This document shows positions 57,301 to 64,000 of a DNA stretch of 64,000 bases, piece by piece. Under the pieces are notes generated by a model. That model searched no databases and was not told where the DNA came from. It worked only from the letters and a program-made list of their open reading frames with translations. Every line of letters begins with the position of its first letter. The first letter of the stretch is position 1. A program made the position numbers and the translations under genes. The stretch spans positions 250,464,731-250,528,730 of the forward strand of contig CM030364.1 in NCBI GenBank assembly GCA_017893485.1, in the 5' to 3' direction. This stretch comes from Hemerocallis citrina. Taxonomy: Eukaryota > Streptophyta > Magnoliopsida > Asparagales > Asphodelaceae.

Positions 57301-60300
57301 CTCTCTTAAGTACCCTTGCTAGATGAGGGCCTCGATCTTGTCTTTAAGGGCTCGACAGTTGTCCGTCTCGTGTCCGTTGTCTCGGTGGAAGCGGCAGTAG
57401 AATCTTTGGTCCATCTTCTTGTTGTTGCTCGGTCGGGGAGGGAGTCGGACAAATCCTTTATCCTCGATCTTCATCAGGATTGCCGAGACGTTCTGGGTCA
57501 GAGGCGTATACCTCTCGAATCGGGGGACCGGAGGAACCTTTTTGAGACTGGCTGTCTCTTTCGTGGTTTTCTTGATGGGCTCGATGTCGTTGTCCTTCCA
57601 CTTCCCCTTGGCACTGGCTTCTTCGGTGCCCTCCGGATTTAGGGCCTCTTTCGCTCAAATGTACTTCTCGACCCTGTTGAGTAGGTCGGGAAAGTCGACG
57701 GGTGGTTTTTTGGCCAATGAAGCCTTCAACTGACCGTGCCTAACATTGTGCCGGAAAGCCGCTAAAGCGATGCCCGCGTCAAGAGAGGACACGAACCTCG
57801 CCTCGGTGGTGAACCTCTGAACGAAATCGCGGAGTGACTTGCCTTCCTTCTGCCTGAGGTCTCAACCAAACTGCTGGTCACGAAGTAAGCTAGGAAGTTC
57901 GCTTCCAACTGGTCGAATGAGAAGACTGAGTTGGGAGTGAGCTTTGAGAGCCATTCCCGAGCCGGACCATGAAGGTTGGCAGGGAAGGCGCAGCAGAGGA
58001 GCGGATCCGCAGCGCTGTGAATCGTCATGAGGGTCTTAAACCCCTCAATGTGATCAGCGGGATCACCTTCGCCGTTATAGGTCTCGAATTGGGAAGGTCT
58101 GAAATTTCGGGGGATCTTGGCTTCTAAGATTTGGGGGGAGACTGGGGGTCCGGTCGGCTGATGACCGTGACTCGGCATTGGTCCGCCCTCGCCGAGATAG
58201 ACGAGGCGGTTCTCCATCTCCTGTAAACGCTGGAGGCCGGTGCCTACTTGTTCCTGGGGGCGGGCCGATCCGTAGGATTCGTCGCCCCTTGCTCCTGACC
58301 GAGGATCAGAGCTGTTGCGGACCTCGGTTCCCTGGCTGCCTCGGATTGCTAGGAGGATCTCGTCCCGAAATTTTTTGAACTCGGCCCCACCGGGTCCTGC
58401 GGGGGCGGATGTCCACAGGGCGAGCGGCTATGTTTAGGATCGCATTCTGGGGACGGCCGTCTACGATGGTTCAAGACCAAGTTGGAAGCGGCCTCTCCCC
58501 TTGTGTGACTGGCCTGTCGATTCGAAATGACACGTCCCAAATCGGTCGCGTTCGAGTGAGAAGTACCCGGCCCACATCCGGCCGCGCCGTGGACCCATGG
58601 TCGGTTGGAATCCTGGGCGTCCGCACGGTTGTGATGTGGGGGGTCCGGATGTTGTGCCGATGTGACGGTCCTTCTGGCTTTGGGAGCCGTGAGAGAGCTC
58701 AGACTAGGGATGACGTCCCTGGCTTGGCTCGGACGGGCGACAATACAATACCTGAGCTCCCACAGACAATGCCAACCTGATGGTGTTTGTTTTTGGGGTG
58801 TGGGGGCAGCATGTGTGAGTTCCTGTAATTTGTGAAGGTACTGGCGTCGATCCGACCCTAGGGAGTAGGACCGGTTCGGGAGTAGCAGCAGAGAGGTAGA
58901 GGTCGGGTGCTCGGCTCGGTTGAAGTGGCTCGGCTCGGCCTTCTGTACCTGCACACTGTCTAGAAACACTAGGAGAAGTTTCCGCGACAGGCCCTCCGAC
59001 GATCAAGTCAGTCACTGAGAAAGTAACTGTAGGTAGGGTTCAGGTGGTGAAAAGTTTATTACCTCCAGAAGTGAGGAGGGGTCTGGTATTTATAGGCAGG
59101 GGTAAACGGGTATGGGATCCTAACGGACCGGGTCGGACCTGTTTGCCTTTGGGTTAATGGGCTGAAGTCCGTTTGACTCGTTTGACTTGATGATCACATG
59201 GGAGTGAAGTCTGAGAAGATCTGGTGGTCCAGATGGGGCCACGTCACTTACCCCATATCACTTAATGGTAAAGGATTGGGAGAATTCAAGCACTTTACCA
59301 TATGGTTGGCTATGTGACTGTGATTGATAGATATACATGTTGATATTTTTTGTGATTGAGGGTGAGAGATACTGCATTGTCACTGGTGAGTCACATTTGG
59401 CTGCTTGGACTATCATAGTCATTAGTCTTTAAAAAAAAGGGAGGTGATAGGGTGTGGGGAATCGAGTTCTGGAAGTTATTTGGCTTGCTTTTGAAAACAA
59501 TGGAAAGAGGCAGAAATGGCACGTATGATGTGCCTGTAGCACAAACAATGAATGGTGTAGCACAAACAATGAATAGTCATTAGTCCTAAAATAAGAGGGA
59601 GGTGATAGGGTGTTGGAAGTTGAGTTCTGGAAGCTATTTGGCTTGCTTTTGAAAACAATGGAGGCCGATAATGGCACATATGCAGCGCCTGTAGCACAAA
59701 CAATGAATGGTGAAAGAACTCAAGGAAAGATGTCGAAGATGCAAAAACTGATTTGCGAAGACTCAAAGGCAATACAAAAGTGGATGGCTGTATGCACTTA
59801 GTTTTGAGCGTTAATGACATTGCTTCAACTACAGAAGGGAGTAAGCTAATGGCAGGAGGGTGAAGTATCTAGAAACTTGATGCTTGGTTGATATTCAGTG
59901 ATTACCAATTATTATGTTGAGATAAGCTTTGTAAAGTTGAATTGGGTAGTTATCATACATATGACTTTTATATGTTTCTTGGGCAACAAACTAAATGGAT
60001 GGCTACAATATACCGAAAAGCAATGGTGTACAAACTATAGAGTATTAAAGTTATTTTACTGGTTTGTTGGGAAGTTCAGTCAGGCCCTGGCTCAAATGTG
60101 CCCAACCTCGGCAATAACAAAAATTTGGTGGCAGGCTGCCGTTGTTTATGTTAAGACGTTCTGACATGAGAATTACTCTGGGCCTTAAGTTGGCAAAATA
60201 ACTATTGACTATGGAGAAGTATAATGTGAACCTAAACAGGAGCTGTAGTGACATTCCCTCCCTCCTGGCTGCACTGGCTCAACGGGTCATTCTCCTGTCG

Positions 60301-63300
60301 CTAAGTATTTCTTCTAAACAAAAAATTGAGAAATGGGAAATTTTCCCTACGAAAAGATGAACTCTCATTTTATTCCTTTTCTTTCAAACTGGATCCAAAC
60401 TGGATGCCAGACCAAAAGTCCTATTATGCTGTTCTTCTTCTTCTCTCGATCCTTACCAGTTTCATCTGCTTATCCAAACTCGTTCGGCATTTTCACTGCT
60501 TCTCCAAAGCCTGTTCCCCACCTTGTGTAAAGATGCATAGATTCCAAAACTTGAAATCTATTTTAATTCTAGATTTTAGTTTAGAACTTTAGATGACTTA
60601 TTGAAAAACTAATCTGAAGAAATCTCTTTGAATGTTGAAAGAATGTAGTCAGTGTACAGTACATACCAGTAGAAAAGTTCTTAGAAATAATTGAAACATC
60701 AAAAAACAGTTTGGTAGAATTGGAAGATTTAATGGGGGATTTTAGAAAAATCATTAACTATCAATGTAATATGTGATTGGATTGTACATTACATAAAATT
60801 CTTGCAAATAGTCTATAAGGAAACTAATAACTATACAGCATGCTCTATTGGTTGGACCAATCAGCCAATGAGAAACATGCTCTCAGATAATGCCATGCTG
60901 AATGCGAATATTGAGATGGACATACGTTATGAGTTCATAACAATGTCTGGGGTATGGATATGTCCTTGAGCTATCAAATGATGAAGACTTGAGTTTTGCA
61001 GCAGTCCTCCCATGTTTCCCTTTCATTGCATTTTCTCCTACTTTTTTTAGCTTCTCTCAGTATATATAGTTTCTCTACACATCTATCACTTAAATACATA
61101 CCTTGTGCACAAACTAATTCAACTTTTCTGTTTCGCTATAGGCCATTTTGGATCTCTCTTCCCACCTGTTTGTGTAGCTATTGTATTACCTTAAAACGTT
61201 TCGTCAATCATCAAAATCCAACCTCTTTGTTAGCAATCTAAATTTCACATGAGTATATTGAATATTTGAATGTATAATTCTCTAAATTGAAGGTCCGTCG
61301 GAACTTCGCATAGGCATCCCATGTATCAATTTCTTGTAACTTCTGAGGTTACAAATTGTAACTTTTGGTTACAAACTAAAGAAAAAATGTTGTTTGATAT
61401 ACTTGAAAGGTGAAACTTTCTTTAATTTTCCATGATATTAATTAGATAAATTGCACATGAGATAAAACTGTGATGTTTTTTTCTTGTAGAAAGCATCCTG
61501 CATCATTCTTCAGCGCAGGATAAGTGCTTTCCATGTTCACTTGATGGTCATCTTCAGTCTATTTAATTGTTTTTTATGAATATTATAATCACTGGTTAGT
61601 TTGCACGTGCAATGCAAGCAAGACGCACATCTATTGGTTTTATGATCTCTAATTTAAGTGGATGGTTGATATAGATTTGAACTTTAGAAGTGTGGTTGAG
61701 ATTCAACTGTTCGGTGACTTGTTTAAGTGGATGTTTAATATATCATTGACTTAAAAGTGTGTGGTTGAGATTCATAAGGTGATGGTTTTCTACGAAACAC
61801 ACCACTCCCAACTGTAGTTGTAATGGAGATGGTTACATGTTTAATCATGTCTTTTATACAGTTCATATAAATTGATCCACTGTTTTTTGTTGAGTGTTAA
61901 GGATCAATTCGAAGTGCAATTCGAAGTGCATTTTAGCTTGTTTCCTTGCACATGACAACTTTGCCAGATTGCAAAAATGAAAATCTTTATTGGCTATTTT
62001 GGTGTTTCAGGAAGCCATGGAGAAAGCAATTAAAAATAAAGTTGCAAAGGCAGTTGTACCAGCAATTGATGTCATGTTTCAAGCTCTCAGGTTTGGAAAT
62101 AATGCCATGTTTCTCGAGGTTTCCATTTTGTTGGGATTTTCATTTTAATTTTGTTATGATTGGGCCTAAGGATTGTCATTCTTGTATATTCAGTGAATTT
62201 GGGTCAAAAGTTGTTCCTCCCAAGAAAGTCCTGAAAATGCTGCCTGAACTCTTTGATCATCAAGACCAGAATGTTCGTGCATGTTCCAAAGGCTTGACAC
62301 TAGAGTTATGCCGTTGGGTTGGCAAGGAACCTGTAAAAGCTGCTTTATTTGAGAAAATGAGGGACACCATGGTGAGTAATATTCATCTGAATTTTATAAT
62401 TTTGCTTGTTAGCTTGTTAAATTGAAGATGATATGACTGCCTGTTTCTTATTCTTTGAAGAGAAAAGAGTTGGAAGCAGAGTTGGTTAATGTCACAGGGA
62501 ATGCTAGGCCATCAAGAAAAATACGGTAAATAGCTGAATTTTGCTTTCAAAATGAAACTATTTATTACTTACAGAAATAAAAAAGGCTTTTCGAGTCTGA
62601 CTGTACTCTAAGTTGAAATGTCAATATAGGTCTTTTTGAAATCTAAGTAGCAAGGTATTATAGAACACATGCTGAATGGTTTCTTTCATAAATTATGCCT
62701 TCAAATGAGCAAGTTGCGGCAAACTAAACATTCAGGCATCACCTTTAGTTACATTCTGTAAATTTATTTATAGAACACCAGATCCATTAGAATATGACAA
62801 CCACATTATTTAAGAAGGTTAGTTTGTAGGGTTACATTATTTAATGATGTAATGCTTTAGTAAATGATTTTAAATTTCATTTGCTGGTTAATGTTACTGA
62901 ATATACATTTATACATACTTTGTGTATTATTAGTAATTGTGCTACTGTGAAAAGCATGTTAGTTCTGCCTTGTTTCTTACGTTAAAATGACGATGGAATT
63001 GCTTTTGTCCCACAATTATGGAATGTCATTTAAAAAAAATATAAATATATAAAATAAGAAGGACTTTTTAAACTGACTTGTCTAATCCAACCATTTCATA
63101 ATTCAGTTCAGCTTAAACTGACTTGTCTAATCCAACCATTTCATAATTCAGTTCAGCTCACTACACGTTGATATATCTGAATGTTGTTTTTTCCCCACTG
63201 TTATGAGTTCGCCTTGGAAATAATAATGTTTCGGAAAAAAACATATTGTATCAAGTAGTAGTCATGCTGTGTGGAAGATAGCTTTTGTAATTCATGATTG

Positions 63301-63474
63301 TTAGTCTTGGTTTTGCAACTAAAGTTATACATAGGGCTGTTCGTACTTTTCAAAAAATCAGTATTATAACATTTAACAAATTGTGTATCAGATCTGAACA
63401 AGACAAGGAACTTGAGCCAGAGGCTATTGCTGAAGTTGCTGGACCTGGAGCTTCTGAAGAAGCAGCTAATGATG
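45395..63474 (+). CDS. MOR1: MOR1/GEM1-like microtubule-associated protein (XMAP215/Dis1 family), 5' part
   Basis: Coding exons: 45395-45557, 45649-45754, 45844-45967, 62011-62090, 62194-62371, 62461-62525 and 63392-63474; all introns are GT-AG and phases match, giving about 266 residues. Start M-S-T-E-D-E-K-L-L-K-E-A-K-K-L-P-W and later F-R-K-T-V-A-D-S, A-K-E-V-C-D-A, E-K-A-I-K-N-K, L-P-E-L-F-D-H-Q-D-Q and L-E-L-C-R-W are hallmark MOR1 segments. This covers the first TOG domain (HEAT repeats, about residues 1-230) and the acidic linker. TOG domains bind tubulin and promote microtubule growth at the cortex, spindle and phragmoplast. The full protein is near 2,000 residues; the rest lies right of the window. 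Intron 3 (45968-62010) is 16 kb because of element C. The coding frame is intact so far. Confidence 0.95.
46268..46731 (-). repeat. Element C 3' LTR
   Basis: 464 bp, bounded by TSD CTTAA on the left and the polypurine tract on the right. A minus-strand TATA-like TATAAATA lies at about 46566-46573. Confidence 0.9.
46732..46750 (-). promoter_or_regulatory. Element C polypurine tract
   Basis: AGGAGTGGGGGGCTCC on the minus strand, next to the LTR start TGATATGGG. Confidence 0.85.
46915..47445. repeat. Minisatellite, units of about 60 bp, element C
   Basis: About eight units with GCTAGGGGATGGCTCGAGGTC, GTCGAGCCCCC and CTGTAAAAGC cores. Equivalent to the array at 11220-13110 in A but shorter. It stands where exon 1 of the antisense gene would be expected. 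Confidence 0.88.
47565..48537 (+). pseudogene. Antisense gene of element C, exons 2-3, decayed
   Basis: Antisense to C. An acceptor (TTCTCTGCAG) precedes 47565. M-D-P-S-K-L-E-A-R-K-A-L aligns with exon 2 of the intact gene in B, and the exon ends at a GTAAGT donor at 48001. The third exon (about 48060-48537) is coiled coil, then an acidic end and stop. The expected acceptor reads TTCTG instead of TTCAG, and a 1-nt loss follows. A TAG at about 47660 also interrupts exon 2. Exon 1 with the Transposase_28-like part is absent; minisatellite DNA stands in its place. Confidence 0.65.
48690..49247 (+). pseudogene. Second antisense segment of element C, decayed
   Basis: Begins after an acceptor-like TTTTGCCAG with M-N-E-I-L-G-A-D and A-E-V-R-R-L-R-N. 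Helical Glu/Lys-rich sequence and a Gly/Ser/Val-rich end follow, with internal stops near 48813, 48830 and 48940. It parallels 32771-31932 in element B in position, orientation and character. Confidence 0.5.
49370..50436. repeat. Minisatellite, units of about 113 bp, element C, first block
   Basis: About ten units with AAAAGAGTTAGGATGTGGTTC, TCATTGCCGAGCGCCTA, AAGCTTGAGAAAGCTAGGG and GGCTCGAGGTCAATGCCGAA. It continues after the hAT insertion. Confidence 0.93.
50437..51671. mobile_element. Non-autonomous hAT-type element, 1,235 bp, in element C repeats
   Basis: Perfect 8-bp TSD TGCCGAAT (50429-50436 and 51672-51679). Terminal inverted repeats CAGTGTAGT(C/T)GAA(A/G)GC. Subterminal regions are rich in AAGGCGCA/GCCTGAGGC-like words and the interior is AT-rich. 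No transposase frame. Because the TSD word is part of the host repeat unit, unequal exchange between units is a weak alternative, but the matching inverted ends support transposition. Confidence 0.85.
51672..53180. repeat. Minisatellite, units of about 113 bp, element C, second block
   Basis: About fourteen units of the same family as 49370-50436, ending close to the 3' end of pol. Frames through it are artefacts of repeat periodicity. Confidence 0.93.
53290..57000 (-). pseudogene. pol: Element C pol (protease, RT, two RNase H, integrase), broken
   Basis: Minus strand. Protease I-L-V-D-N-E-S-S near 56960; RT about 56210-55680 with D-F-T-D-L-N-K-A-C, but the catalytic motif reads Y-V-D-T (about 55860), losing an aspartate; first RNase H about 55480-55190; second RNase H about 55030-54640, where H-S-D-S-Q has become F-S-N-S-Q, losing another acidic residue; integrase 54410-53430 with the zinc finger region, W-G-I-D-L-V-G-P, T-D-N-R-T-Q-F and a C-terminal L-V-L-R-K-L-A. 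Shifts and stops near 56710, 56225, 55505, 54545 and 53880. The element is dead by several independent lesions. Confidence 0.88.
57001..58700 (-). pseudogene. gag: Element C gag, broken, start codon lost
   Basis: Minus strand. The leader A-P-K-A-R-R matches the gag start of A but the ATG reads ACG (about 58689). Gag core from about 58120 (F-R-P-S-Q-F-E-T-Y-N-G-E) to 57850; zinc-knuckle F-Y-C-R-F-H-R-D-N-G-H-E-T-D-N-C about 57400-57350. Stops and shifts near 57762 and 57320. A frame running through from upstream uses LTR sequence and is not the natural start. Confidence 0.82.
58760..58777 (-). promoter_or_regulatory. Element C primer-binding site
   Basis: GGTTGGCATTGTCTGTGG on the minus strand, adjoining the 5' LTR. 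A diverged match to TGGCGCCGTCTGTGGG in B. Confidence 0.7.
58778..59260 (-). repeat. Element C 5' LTR
   Basis: 483 bp. A minus-strand TATAAATA is at 59087-59094. It differs from the other LTR by many substitutions and indels, including an about 19-bp segment near 58915. Confidence 0.9.
59418..59710. repeat. Tandem duplication of about 160 bp in MOR1 intron 3
   Basis: Copies at about 59418-59565 and 59576-59710 share GGGAGGTGATAGGGTGT, GAGTTCTGGAAG, TTTGGCTTGCTTTTGAAAAC and GCCTGTAGCACAAACAATGA, with small indels. Confidence 0.85.
61580..61850. repeat. Helitron-like or repeat remnant in MOR1 intron 3
   Basis: GTTTGCACGTGCAATGCAAG, then a repeated AAGTG(G)-TGGTTGAGATTCA block at about 61690 and 61760. 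Shares words with 44219-44796. Family not established. Confidence 0.35.
63068..63157. repeat. Perfect 45-bp tandem duplication in MOR1 intron 6
   Basis: Two identical units starting TTAAACTGACTTGTC at 63068 and 63113. Confidence 0.95.
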
Positions 63475-64000
63475 GTAAGACAACTTTGCAATGCCTTTTC
63501 TTTATATTATTACATATGGTTTTTTCGTCACAGGTCCTCAACAAATATTGAAATTCCATTTTGTTCCTCCGCAATTTGCTAATTCCATATTAGTCCCTCG
63601 ATCATTTGTAAAAGCGATCAAAAGCGTCCAATTTGGGACCGAAGTGCAACATTATTTAAATTCTGATCCATTGAGCTAATTTTGGAAAGAAAAAAAAGCA
63701 GAATTGTCTAGAAGAGAATACAATCACAATGGTTGAAAAACAATTTTGAGATAATGAGACCCTTCCACTTAGGATTTTTTCTTGAAAGCAGGTTCAATTA
63801 ATTTGAATTTCCATAATGTTACAACTGATGCACTGACTGTTGCATGCAGCAATTGTGAAGGCCTAATGTGGAAAAAACCCTATCATTTAGTACTTTGTAT
63901 AATTTCAGAATCAGTTCGAGTTACATCTTTAATTAATATCTATTTTTTCCAAATAAACCGAATTATGTATTTATTTTTTTCTTCCTTTTATGCTAAACAC

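Larger units (their letters stand above)
46268..59260 (-). mobile_element. Ty3/gypsy Tat-type LTR retrotransposon C, in MOR1 intron 3
   Basis: 12,993 bp on the minus strand, flanked by perfect TSDs CTTAA (46263-46267 and 59261-59265). LTRs are 46268-46731 and 58778-59260, and the polypurine tract and primer-binding site are in place. Same family as A: shared LTR start TGATG(C/G)(G/T)GTTTGTTTTT, the same 60-bp and 113-bp repeat arrays and the same antisense unit. It carries a 1,235-bp hAT element. gag-pol is broken in many places, and the LTRs differ clearly by substitutions and indels, so it is old. It is antisense to the host gene. Confidence 0.95.
59266..62010 (+). other. Remainder of MOR1 intron 3 right of element C
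   Basis: AT-rich intron DNA. It holds the tandem duplication at 59418-59710 and the Helitron-like words near 61600. Short frames (for example 59898-60164, 60326-60592, 60996-61241) have no domain. The intron ends in GGTGTTTCAG before exon 4 at 62011. Confidence 0.7.

Overview
This is a stretch of a flowering-plant nuclear chromosome. The evidence is one spliced host gene with GT-AG introns and a plant MOR1/MAP215 N-terminus, a plant-mobile-domain (MAIN-like) pseudogene, and plant-type LTR retrotransposons of the Ty1/copia and Ty3/gypsy-Tat groups. Nothing bacterial or viral is present. Most of the 64 kb is transposable-element DNA in nested layers.

Layout. 1-5884: the right part of a decayed copia element (Sirevirus-like), with pol domains, three polypurine tracts and a 3' LTR; its left part lies outside the window. 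5885-7342 (minus): MAIN-like plant-mobile-domain pseudogene whose 3' end the copia element cuts off. 7440-8335: three diverged tandem repeats. 8430-9830: microsatellites and hairpins. 9829-10568 and 40997-41343: the two halves of one foldback (MITE/MULE-like) element, split by a gypsy element. 10569-40996: Tat gypsy element A (minus). It is itself interrupted by an AT-rich insert (about 14.04-15.49 kb), a 3.27-kb solo LTR D (19377-22646) and a complete Tat element B (plus, 23522-38653). 41344-45394: intergenic DNA holding a 922-bp hAT-type element, a tandem duplication and the promoter side of the host gene. 45395-64000 (plus): 5' part of a MOR1/GEM1-like microtubule-associated protein gene, seven coding exons seen. 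Its third intron is 16,043 bp because it holds Tat element C (minus, 46268-59260), which carries a 1,235-bp hAT element.

Insertion order follows from target-site duplications (TSDs). A interrupts the foldback (ACTTT/ACTGT). B interrupts A's protease-coding region (TCGAG both sides). D interrupts A's reverse-transcriptase region (CACGC both sides). C sits in the MOR1 intron (CTTAA both sides). The hAT copy sits in C's satellite array (TGCCGAAT both sides). B's two LTRs are equal in length (592 bp) and differ at about 16 positions by my hand alignment, so B is fairly young. A and C belong to one family and look older.

The most interesting signal is an antisense gene between pol and the 3' LTR of the Tat elements. 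In B it is intact: three exons (35275-34297, 34220-33724, 33644-32976) with small canonical introns of 76 and 79 bp, in phase, giving a predicted 714-residue protein. The N-terminal half resembles the 'putative gypsy type transposon' (Transposase_28) family and the C-terminal half is coiled-coil and acidic. It has a TATA box 192 bp upstream. The gag-pol frame of the same copy has two frameshifts and a stop. Decayed relatives of the unit lie at the same place and orientation in A and C. In A and C the unit is bracketed by minisatellite arrays with units of about 60 and 113 bp.
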